Shown here: positions 1 through 5,467 of the stretch, in pieces
Position numbering within the stretch: the stretch's first letter is position 1
How the letters are laid out: each line of letters begins with the position of its first letter
From: an uncultured Lachnospira sp.
GTDB taxonomy: Bacteria; Bacillota; Clostridia; Lachnospirales; Lachnospiraceae
Reading direction: 5' to 3'
Length of the DNA stretch: 6,501 bases
NCBI GenBank assembly: GCA_934358235.1
Contig: CAKRKK010000137.1
Coordinates: 1-6,501 of the forward strand
The notes under the pieces: model-generated
The model's input: only the letters and a program-made list of their open reading frames with translations
What the model was told of the DNA's origin: nothing
Databases searched by the model: none
Made by a program: the position numbers and the translations under genes

Positions 1-10
1 TACGTGATTT

Positions 11-46
11 TTCAACTATTTCACAAGCTTATTCACGCGCCTATTA
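11..46. repeat. Possible short repeats at the psd 3' end
   Basis: Three CTATT/CTTATT cores at about 16-20, 28-33 and 40-45 are spaced 12-13 bases apart. They resemble the units of the array on the other side of psd (for example ATCAACTTATTGT). The last overlaps the psd TAA stop. Only three diverged copies are visible before the window ends, so this is tentative. Confidence 0.35.
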
Positions 47-913
47 CAGCGTTTTCTCTCTGACACCTATTTTTTCCCCAATATGCACCCTGGTTTCATA
101 TCCTGCAACTGTATTTACCAATATGTCCTCATCAGGTATTATGGTATCCTTCTTGAAAATAAGCACAATCGTAGAACCACCATACTCAAAGCAGCCTTTC
201 TCAGCACCTCTTTTAGTCTTACATCTGCCGCTCTCATTAACTATTTTTCCAACCAGCATAGCGCCAACTTCCATCACAATAACATCTCCGAAATTCTTTG
301 TCCTGTGAATACAGTATTCTCTTGAATTCTCCTTATATATCGGATATACATCATTTGCCGCCGGATTAACCGTATGCAGCACGCCTCGTATTCTTCTTTC
401 ATGACTTCGCTGCCCATCGTCTATATAGTGATATCTATGGTAATCGTCTGCGCATAATCTGAATACGCCTATATAACCACCTTTATACTGCTTTGCAAGC
501 TTCTTATCCCTAAGCAGGTCCTCGAGCGTGTAGCTAGTATTTTTTATTGCAAATGAAGAAGTTTCTCCTATAAAATACATACTTAGTCTGGCATCACATG
601 GACTTATAAGATGTGATTCATCCATATCAATGCATCTGTTTGCCATATCTATTTTCCTTGTAAAGAATTCATTAAAAGAATGATATGACACCTTCTCAAA
701 CAATGACATATCTATATTATAAGCTTTTACAAATGCAGGAATCAGCAGACTCGACGCTCTGCTATCAAGAAATTTGCCGCAAACATAGGATAACCTTGGA
801 TTAATAAGTACCGATATAATTCTCCTGCCAGCAACAGTTGTATACATTCTTTTCAATAATCTATCCTGCACACCAGCTTTTGCTATAATATTCCCCTCTC
901 TATCAATAACCAT
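44..913 (-). CDS. psd: Phosphatidylserine decarboxylase proenzyme
   Basis: Psd is a membrane-associated, pyruvoyl-dependent enzyme that decarboxylates phosphatidylserine to phosphatidylethanolamine. The chain cleaves itself into a large beta and a small alpha subunit at a conserved serine. From the ATG at 913 it has 289 residues; a GTG two codons upstream is rejected on ribosome-binding-site spacing. The self-cleavage site is YGGST with Ser247. This is GGST where LGST is common, and it leaves an alpha chain of about 43 residues. The expected partners are Asp107 in SPCDAR, His159 and His162 in DYHRYH (equivalent to the E. coli HRVH histidines), and His180 in HTVNP. FNEFFTRK at about 80-87 is a conserved N-terminal region. 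It lies downstream of pssA in the same orientation and completes the pathway. The alternative of a non-decarboxylating homologue is unlikely because all catalytic residues are present. Confidence 0.95.
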   Translation of the reverse strand: MVIDREGNIIAKAGVQDRLLKRMYTTVAGRRIISVLINPRLSYVCGKFLDSRASSLLIPAFVKAYNIDMSLFEKVSYHSFNEFFTRKIDMANRCIDMDESHLISPCDARLSMYFIGETSSFAIKNTSYTLEDLLRDKKLAKQYKGGYIGVFRLCADDYHRYHYIDDGQRSHERRIRGVLHTVNPAANDVYPIYKENSREYCIHRTKNFGDVIVMEVGAMLVGKIVNESGRCKTKRGAEKGCFEYGGSTIVLIFKKDTIIPDEDILVNTVAGYETRVHIGEKIGVREKTL

Positions 914-920
914 AAACACG

Positions 921-926
921 CTCCTT
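921..926 (-). promoter_or_regulatory. Ribosome binding site that fixes the psd start
   Basis: AAGGAG on the minus strand ends 7 bases before the ATG at 911-913. It is only 1 base before the in-frame GTG at 917-919. Only the ATG has a workable spacing. Confidence 0.85.
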
Positions 927-959
927 TACATAAGTCCTAAACAATTCCAGCCAGCTATT

Positions 960-1050
960 ATCAACTTATTGTATAAGCTACTTTCATTAACTACTTTCAT
1001 AAGCTGCTTTTATCAAATAATTCCATTAACTAATTTCATCAGCTCATTCT
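960..1050. repeat. 13 bp degenerate tandem repeat array at the pssA 3' end
   Basis: Seven units of exactly 13 bp run without gaps: 960-972, 973-985, 986-998, 999-1011, 1012-1024, 1025-1037 and 1038-1050. The plus-strand pattern is ATNARCTACTTTC; for example ATAAGCTACTTTC is followed by ATTAACTACTTTC. The last unit covers the pssA stop codon and its final codons (Arg-Met-Ser), so coding and non-coding sequence share the repeat. The array fills most of the spacer before psd. Its sequence differs from the other 13 bp array at 4575-4657. Confidence 0.8.
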
Positions 1051-1680
1051 CCACATAAGCCAATGTGTAGAAAACATATATATAATCGCTGCAGCAACTA
1101 CTGTAACAAGTATTACAAGCATAATATTGGAAGGCTTTTTAAATTTAAAGTCTGTTACAAACAAAACTGCCATTCCAAACATCACAACTCTTAACACAAT
1201 AAGAAAAACATTGTCCTGAAATGCCGGTCTTAACATATACAATATCGGCAGAATAACAGAAATAGCCGTTATAGGAAGCCCCTGATAGTATTTTCTGTTC
1301 TCTGTTGTCTCATTCTGTCTTATCTGCTCTTTAACATTGTAAAATGCCAGCCTTATAAGTCCAGCAAGACCATATACAAGCAATACCGCAACACCTATTG
1401 TATCTCTAATGCCCATACTGAAGCATATCATTATAGGCTGTATCCCAAAACAGACAATATCGCATAACGAATCTATCTGTATACCGAAGTTCTTCTCTTC
1501 ACTAGTCCTGTTTTTCTTTGTTCTTGCGATTTTGCCATCAAACATATCGCATAGTCCAGACAATGCAAGACATACTATTGCTCTCTTAAAGTGACCTTCT
1601 ACACATAACGTCATTCCATACATAGAAATCATAAGACTTATATATGTAAGCACAACTGTGTAATCATAAAACCCTATCAT
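1039..1680 (-). CDS. pssA: CDP-diacylglycerol-serine O-phosphatidyltransferase (phosphatidylserine synthase)
   Basis: PssA is a membrane enzyme of the CDP-alcohol phosphatidyltransferase family. It joins CDP-diacylglycerol and L-serine to give phosphatidylserine and CMP. From the ATG at 1680 it has 213 residues; a TTG two codons upstream is rejected because it abuts the Shine-Dalgarno. The catalytic metal-binding motif is complete: Asp45, Asp48-Gly49, Ala52-Arg53, Gly66, Asp70 and Asp74. The gap between AR and G is 12 residues instead of the usual 8-9. RLAFYN at 110-115 and YYQGLP at 131-136 match regions that distinguish PssA from PgsA-type relatives. Several hydrophobic segments (about 8-25, 33-44, 78-90, 93-113, 137-150, 157-177 and 186-204) fit a membrane protein. 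psd follows after 125 bases, so the two steps from CDP-DAG to phosphatidylethanolamine are encoded together. The last three codons and the stop lie inside a tandem repeat unit. Confidence 0.93.
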   Translation of the reverse strand: MIGFYDYTVVLTYISLMISMYGMTLCVEGHFKRAIVCLALSGLCDMFDGKIARTKKNRTSEEKNFGIQIDSLCDIVCFGIQPIMICFSMGIRDTIGVAVLLVYGLAGLIRLAFYNVKEQIRQNETTENRKYYQGLPITAISVILPILYMLRPAFQDNVFLIVLRVVMFGMAVLFVTDFKFKKPSNIMLVILVTVVAAAIIYMFSTHWLMWRMS

Positions 1681-1682
1681 TA

Positions 1683-1742
1683 TCAATCCTCATTTCCGAA
1701 ATCCTTATTTCTCCAATTTTAATTCCCGCAATCCTTATTCTT
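1683..1742. repeat. Degenerate 15 bp tandem repeats between the membrane-protein gene and pssA
   Basis: Four 15 bp units run 1683-1697, 1698-1712, 1713-1727 and 1728-1742, with a fainter fifth running into the stop region of the membrane-protein gene. The shared plus-strand core is AATCCTTATT, best kept in units 2 and 4; unit 3 is the most diverged. On the transcript strand three units carry AGGA (AATAAGGATT or ATGAGGATT) and the third carries GGAG. The AGGA of the unit nearest pssA is that gene's Shine-Dalgarno. With only four diverged copies, chance AT-rich similarity is not fully excluded. Confidence 0.55.
1687..1691 (-). promoter_or_regulatory. Ribosome binding site that fixes the pssA start
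   Basis: GAGGA on the minus strand lies 6 bases before the ATG at 1678-1680. It directly abuts the TTG at 1684-1686 that would open the longest frame. A spacing of zero is not workable, so the ATG is the start. Confidence 0.75.
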
Positions 1743-1747
1743 AAGAT

Positions 1748-2803
1748 TTATATTGCTTCCTTCTTAGTAAAACGCCCAATATATATATGTGCAAATATAG
1801 TGAATGCCGCACTTACAAACAGTTCTATGTAAAAGCTGAATGATCTGCTAAGTATCATTCCTGCCGTAAGAAGCTCTGCACCAAAAACAGGAAGAAATAT
1901 AATATTGAACAATGCCTCACTTATTCCCATGCCACCTGGCAAAGGAAGCATATCCACAGAAACTGATATAACCGCCTGCAGCATAACAACCGTATACATA
2001 CCAGTTCCACTTAAGGCAAATGACCTGTATATAAAATAAGTAGTGAAAAAATATGCAAACCTCTGCAATATTGTAACACCAAATACCTTAATAACAACAG
2101 AAATATGACTTTTAAAGTATGCCGCTGTGCGTCGGTACACATCCATAGAAGCCAAAAAGTTCTCTATTCTGTCCTTCCTGTACTTCATAATATGAAGCCG
2201 TTCCAGTAACCCCATTATCCAAAGACATATATTGCTAGCAAGCCTGTTATTAAACACCAGAATTAACAATACCGCAATACACACAATATTAAGAAATATC
2301 CCAAGATAAAATACAAACAATATATCCCCTAGTCTTTGGTCTATCAATGTCCTGTCAAATATAAGCAGCCATACACCAACTGCCACCAGAACAGCCTTAT
2401 AGGTGATAGTTATTATCATAAGAATAACCGTTGCAACTGGAACTGGTATTTTATTTCTTTTCATATAGTATACCTGCATAGGCTGTCCACCTGAAGCTGA
2501 TGGTGTAATACAGCTAAAAAAGAAGCCTGCACACGAATACAGAAAACACGTAAATCTTCGTGCCCTTATGCCAAACGTTCTTAGCAGATAATGTATAATA
2601 TAGGATTCTCCATATATAAAAAGCACTATAAATACAGCAGCCAGCAGCAACCAGCCCGGTTTTGCCATCTGCATTTTAAGAAGAACCTCTGATAAACTAT
2701 CATCTGAGCCACGAAACACATAGTATATTGTCACTCCGAACATAAGTACAAGAAAAACCGCATTAAAAATATTCTTCTTATTTTTCTTTAGAAATTGTTT
2801 CAT
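1748..2803 (-). CDS. MprF flippase-domain-like membrane protein (LPG_synthase_TM / UPF0104 family)
   Basis: This is a 351-residue polytopic membrane protein. Its lysine-rich N-terminus (KKNKKN) is followed by about seven to nine hydrophobic segments, roughly at 12-30, 50-71, 86-100, 122-148, 161-184, 235-262, 270-286, 296-318 and 324-344. Two family hallmarks are clear: TPSASGGQP at 100-108 (usual form TPxASGGQP) and LPLPGGMGISE at 286-296 (usual form PxPGGxGxxE). In MprF the homologous N-terminal module flips aminoacyl-phosphatidylglycerol across the membrane. Here the C-terminal aminoacyltransferase domain is absent, so it is a stand-alone transmembrane module. The ATG at 2801-2803 has AAAGGT at 2812-2817. 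pssA follows after 67 bases in the same orientation, with psd beyond it, which suggests a role in handling phosphatidylserine or phosphatidylethanolamine. Family membership is strong; the transported lipid is unknown. Confidence 0.88.
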   Translation of the reverse strand: MKQFLKKNKKNIFNAVFLVLMFGVTIYYVFRGSDDSLSEVLLKMQMAKPGWLLLAAVFIVLFIYGESYIIHYLLRTFGIRARRFTCFLYSCAGFFFSCITPSASGGQPMQVYYMKRNKIPVPVATVILMIITITYKAVLVAVGVWLLIFDRTLIDQRLGDILFVFYLGIFLNIVCIAVLLILVFNNRLASNICLWIMGLLERLHIMKYRKDRIENFLASMDVYRRTAAYFKSHISVVIKVFGVTILQRFAYFFTTYFIYRSFALSGTGMYTVVMLQAVISVSVDMLPLPGGMGISEALFNIIFLPVFGAELLTAGMILSRSFSFYIELFVSAAFTIFAHIYIGRFTKKEAI

Positions 2804-2828
2804 TCGAAACTACCTTTATCCTTGTATA

Positions 2829-2857
2829 ATAAGATAAGGCACACGCACCAATGTTAA
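2829..2857 (-). promoter_or_regulatory. Possible promoter of the membrane-protein / pssA / psd genes
   Basis: In the 130 bp spacer after purB, the minus strand has TTAACA (2852-2857, one mismatch to the -35 consensus). A 17-base gap separates it from TCTTAT (2829-2834, two mismatches to the -10). An overlapping TATTAT at 2826-2831 is a better -10 but sits 20 bases away. No terminator-like hairpin was found in this spacer, so read-through from purB is equally possible. This is a weak call. Confidence 0.28.
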
Positions 2858-2933
2858 TAAAAACAGTAATAAAAATATCACTTGTTCACTCACACCTGCA
2901 CGTATGCCTGATACACCCTATTTTCTATTAATA

Positions 2934-4364
2934 TTATACATTAATCTGTGCTGTAAGTCCCAGTTCTTCTGAATTGGCCTCTAGTATAGGCTTAATAACC
3001 TCAGCAATATACTCTTCTACCTGTTCCTTAGAACGTCCTACATACTTAATAGGATCAAGCTTAGCCTGAAGCTCCTCAAGTGTAACTCCAAACATAGGAT
3101 CTGCTGCAATAAGCTCAAGAAGATTATTATCAAGACCTTCCTCCTTAACTCTTCTGCCTGCAACCATAGAAAGCTCTCTGATTCTTTCGTGAAGCTCCTG
3201 TCTGTCTCCTCCTGCCTTAACAGCATCCATCATAATATTCTCTGTTGCCATAAATGGAAGCTCTGCCATCATATGTTTAATTATTACCTTGTCATATACA
3301 ACAAGACCATCTACAACATTCAGGTAAAGGTCAAGTATACCATCTACTGCCAGGAAGCCTTCTGGAACAGAAAGTCTCTTATTAGCTGAATCATCAAGTG
3401 TTCTTTCAAACCACTGTGTACTAGACACAATAGCTGGATTAAGTGCATCACACATAACGTAATCAGCAAGTGATGCCATACGTTCACTTCTCATAGGATT
3501 TCTCTTATATGCCATAGCTGATGAACCAATCTGTGACTTTTCAAATGGTTCTTCAACCTCTTTAAGATGCTGTAATAATCTTATATCATTAGAGAACTTA
3601 TGAGCCGAAGCTGCTATTCCTGCAAGAACATTAAGTACTCTTGTGTCAACCTTACGTGAATATGTCTGTCCTGATACAGGCACACACTTATCAAAGCCCA
3701 TCTTTTCTGCAATTTTCTTATCTATCTGACGAATCTTATCCTGATCTCCATTAAAAAGTTCAAGGAAGGATGCCTGTGTTCCAGTTGTTCCCTTGCAGCC
3801 TAAAAGCTTCATAGTTGATAATACATAATCAAGATCCTCAAGATCCATAACCAGCTCATTCATCCATAATGTAGCTCTCTTACCTACTGTTGTAGGCTGT
3901 GCTGGCTGAAAATGTGTGAATGCAAGTGTAGGCTGTGCCTTATACTTTTCTGCAAACTTAGAAAGCTCATTAATAACATTCACCAGTTTCTTACGAACAA
4001 GCTTTAATCCCTCAGTCATAATTATAACATCTGTATTATCTCCTACATAGCAGGATGTTGCACCAAGGTGGATAATTCCCTTAGCCTTAGGGCACTGAAG
4101 TCCATATGCATATACATGTGACATAACATCATGACGAACTTCCTTTTCTCTTCTTTTCGCATCTTCATAGTTGATGTCATCCTGATGCGCCTTAAGCTCA
4201 TCAATCTGCTCCTGTGTGATAGGAAGTCCTAATTCTGCCTCTGTTTCAGCTAAAGCAATCCATAATCTTCTCCATGTCTTAAACTTCATATCTGGAGAAA
4301 ATATGTACTGCATCTCCTTACTTGCATATCTTTCGGCAAGTGGTGTCTGATATCTGTCGTTCAT
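2934..4364 (-). CDS. purB: Adenylosuccinate lyase
   Basis: PurB is a homotetrameric cytosolic enzyme of the fumarase/aspartase superfamily. It cleaves fumarate from SAICAR (giving AICAR) and from adenylosuccinate (giving AMP), so it acts in both the IMP and AMP branches. The 476 residues are full length for the family. Conserved regions appear in order: RHDVMSH at 77-83, HLGATSCYVGDNTD from 99, FTHFQPAQPTT with the catalytic-type His151, KGTTGTQASF at 191-200, and the superfamily signature SSAMAYKRNPMRSE at 281-294 containing the serine of the mobile catalytic loop. The signature has Ala where Pro is common (AMPYKRNP); the rest, including MRSE, resembles the longer, eukaryote-like ADSL type. 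The ATG at 4362-4364 is preceded by AAAGGCGG at 9-base spacing. Codon use matches the neighbours. Identity is very secure. Confidence 0.97.
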   Translation of the reverse strand: MNDRYQTPLAERYASKEMQYIFSPDMKFKTWRRLWIALAETEAELGLPITQEQIDELKAHQDDINYEDAKRREKEVRHDVMSHVYAYGLQCPKAKGIIHLGATSCYVGDNTDVIIMTEGLKLVRKKLVNVINELSKFAEKYKAQPTLAFTHFQPAQPTTVGKRATLWMNELVMDLEDLDYVLSTMKLLGCKGTTGTQASFLELFNGDQDKIRQIDKKIAEKMGFDKCVPVSGQTYSRKVDTRVLNVLAGIAASAHKFSNDIRLLQHLKEVEEPFEKSQIGSSAMAYKRNPMRSERMASLADYVMCDALNPAIVSSTQWFERTLDDSANKRLSVPEGFLAVDGILDLYLNVVDGLVVYDKVIIKHMMAELPFMATENIMMDAVKAGGDRQELHERIRELSMVAGRRVKEEGLDNNLLELIAADPMFGVTLEELQAKLDPIKYVGRSKEQVEEYIAEVIKPILEANSEELGLTAQINV

Positions 4365-4440
4365 TACTGCAATCCGCCTTTCTTTTCTTTTACATTTCCT
4401 GAATAATACATTAACAGTATATATTTAATATCACTTTAAG

Positions 4441-4469
4441 ATTGTAACATATATACTCCGTTCATTCAA
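4441..4469 (-). promoter_or_regulatory. Predicted SigA-type promoter of purB
   Basis: On the minus strand, a -35 TTGAAT (4464-4469) and a -10 TACAAT (4441-4446) are separated by exactly 17 bases. The -10 is preceded by TG plus one base, an extended -10 element. The -10 differs from consensus at one position and the -35 at two. Transcription would start near 4434, leaving a leader of about 70 bases before the purB ATG. This suggests purB is transcribed independently of purF and the HD gene. It is predicted from sequence only. Confidence 0.6.
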
Positions 4470-4574
4470 TATTACACTAAAAGTACATAACCTATTTTAT
4501 ACTTTTTTGTTGAAACTGTTAAGCGCACATTGACTATGGCTGCTCTGATTACAGCAAGCTTATCCAAAATGTAC

Positions 4575-4657
4575 ATTCAATCTTCACGTTCAATCTATAT
4601 GTTCAATCTTTATGTTTAATCTACGTGTTCAATCTATATGTTCAATCTATACGTTCA
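4575..4657. repeat. 13 bp tandem repeat array downstream of the HD gene
   Basis: Six consecutive 13 bp units are present: 4575-4587, 4588-4600, 4601-4613, 4614-4626, 4627-4639 and 4640-4652, plus the start of a seventh (GTTCA, 4653-4657). The plus-strand consensus is GTTCAATCTATAT. The second and fifth units match it exactly and the others differ at one to a few positions, mostly in the last five bases. The array starts 11 bases beyond the stop codon of the HD gene, so it would lie in that gene's 3' untranslated region. A 13-base period does not keep a reading frame, which argues against a coding repeat. Confidence 0.9.
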
Positions 4658-4667
4658 CTATTATTTT

Positions 4668-5276
4668 CTAATCATTCTTAATTTTCCCAGAATCAACATT
4701 TGGCTTTATAAAGTTATTAAATGCATAATCCCAGAGTTCATCTGAGCCCTCCTTTGTACGCTCATTTCTCTTAAGTATCTGGCTCAAATAAACACCTTTC
4801 TCTTCCCAGCTCTTTCCATGCGATGCATTATTTAACATAGTAGGCTGTATATTATCAAGAGTTCTGGCAAACTTAGCCTCCGGAGTCTTTCTTTCCTCGA
4901 ATTCATCCCACAACCCCCTCATATAATGTGCCTGATCCTCTGGAAGCAGTCCAAATATTCTGTCAGCCGCCGCCAGCTCTCTTTCCCTCTGTGATTTCTT
5001 TGCTTCCTCATCATATGCATATGTATCGCCTGCATCTATCTCTACAATATCATGTATAAGAAGCATAGTCATCGTCTTTAAAACATCTATATCCTCGTTC
5101 GCATACTCTCTTAAAAGCACCGCCATTATAGCCATATGCCACGCATGCTCTGCGTCATTTTCCTTACGCGAAGCATCTGAAAGATATGTCTGCCTTCCTA
5201 TCAGCTTTTCCTTATCTATCTCCTCTATAAACTTCATCTGTTTTATCAATCTTTCATTACTGCTATTTTCTACCAT
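4668..5276 (-). CDS. HD-domain phosphohydrolase, YfbR/HDDC2-like (probable 5'-deoxynucleotidase)
   Basis: This is a 202-residue soluble protein of the HD superfamily (HD_3 type, related to E. coli YfbR and human HDDC2). Characterised members are metal-dependent phosphatases that release phosphate from (deoxy)nucleoside 5'-monophosphates. The metal-binding signature is complete: His44 in NDAEHAWHMA, His75-Asp76 in LLIHDIVEIDAGDTY (with Glu79 and Asp84 nearby), and Asp141 in FARTLDNIQP. The length is typical of the family. No signal peptide or membrane segment is seen. The ATG at 5274-5276 has a good Shine-Dalgarno GGAGAAG at 5284-5290 with 7-base spacing. It sits between purF and purB in the same orientation, which suits a role in nucleotide pool control. 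It is separated from purF by a hairpin and a repeat array, so it may be transcribed on its own. The HD phosphohydrolase fold is very likely; the exact substrate is inferred. Confidence 0.9.
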   Translation of the reverse strand: MVENSSNERLIKQMKFIEEIDKEKLIGRQTYLSDASRKENDAEHAWHMAIMAVLLREYANEDIDVLKTMTMLLIHDIVEIDAGDTYAYDEEAKKSQRERELAAADRIFGLLPEDQAHYMRGLWDEFEERKTPEAKFARTLDNIQPTMLNNASHGKSWEEKGVYLSQILKRNERTKEGSDELWDYAFNNFIKPNVDSGKIKND

Positions 5277-5297
5277 AATATATCTTCTCCATTCCTT

Positions 5298-5414
5298 ATG
5301 TCTGTTAAATACCGGTCTTATTAATGTCTGTCTTATTAAATTTAAATACCGGTCTTATTAAATGCTGCTCTAATTAATTACTAGTCTAATTAAATGCTGG
5401 TCTGTTAAATATGC
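5298..5414. repeat. Degenerate 16 bp tandem repeat array between purF and the HD gene
   Basis: About six units of 15-16 bp lie head to tail: 5307-5322, 5323-5337, 5344-5359, 5360-5375, 5376-5391 and 5392-5406. Partial copies lie at both ends. On the plus strand the units resemble AAATRCYGGTCTTATT. Units 1 and 3 are identical (AAATACCGGTCTTATT); the others differ by a few bases, and a 6-base insert separates units 2 and 3. The array fills nearly all the space between the purF hairpin and the ribosome binding site of the HD gene. It would therefore form most of that gene's 5' leader or promoter region. I see no convincing -35/-10 pair in it. Confidence 0.75.
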
Positions 5415-5419
5415 AGAAA

Positions 5420-5439
5420 GGAGAGGGTTTCCCCTCTCC
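5420..5439 (-). terminator. Probable intrinsic terminator after purF
   Basis: A perfect 8 bp inverted repeat (GGAGAGGG / CCCTCTCC) with a 4-base loop begins about 28 bases after the purF stop. On the minus strand it is followed by TTTCTGCATATTT, an interrupted and fairly poor U-tract. The high GC of the stem stands out in very AT-rich flanks. Position and structure fit a Rho-independent terminator that separates purF from the HD-domain gene. The weak U-tract leaves room for partial read-through. Confidence 0.6.
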
Positions 5440-5467
5440 CTGTATTGCCTTATAAGCTGCTGTTTAT

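Larger units (their letters stand above)
4365..4667. other. 303 bp spacer between the HD gene and purB
   Basis: This is the longest gene-free stretch in the window. From the HD gene side it holds a 13 bp tandem array (4575-4657). Next comes about 100 bases of AT-rich sequence in which I find only a short weak stem (TGCT/AGCA on the minus strand, near 4539-4554) and no terminator-like U-tract. A SigA-type promoter for purB follows at 4441-4469. The purB leader of roughly 70 bases ends in a Shine-Dalgarno AAAGGCGG at 4374-4381. No PurR box (CCGAAC type) or purine riboswitch was recognised, and there is no plausible small gene. Confidence 0.8.

Noticed and set aside
83..325. Plus-strand open frames over psd (83-325 and 123-308)
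   Set aside because: They lie antisense to strongly conserved psd codons, have no ribosome binding site and no recognisable protein features.
1409..1594. Plus-strand open frame over pssA
   Set aside because: It is antisense to the catalytic motif region of pssA and its composition is explained by that gene.
2804..2933. Terminator or tandem array between purB and the membrane-protein gene
   Set aside because: Only a 4-6 bp weak stem (GTAT/ATAC) without a following U-tract, and two A-rich near-repeats of 12 bases, were found. Neither is convincing.
3038..3389. Small frames over purB (minus 3038-3226, plus 3189-3389)
   Set aside because: Both are out-of-frame shadows inside the well-supported purB coding sequence.
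4365..4574. Purine riboswitch or PurR box ahead of purB
   Set aside because: No paired stem arrangement typical of the purine aptamer and no CCGAAC-type PurBox was found. GAACGGAG at about 4457-4464 only loosely resembles one.
4575..4657. CRISPR array
   Set aside because: Units are 13 bp and contiguous with no unique spacers, unlike 23-47 bp CRISPR repeats separated by spacers. No cas genes are present.
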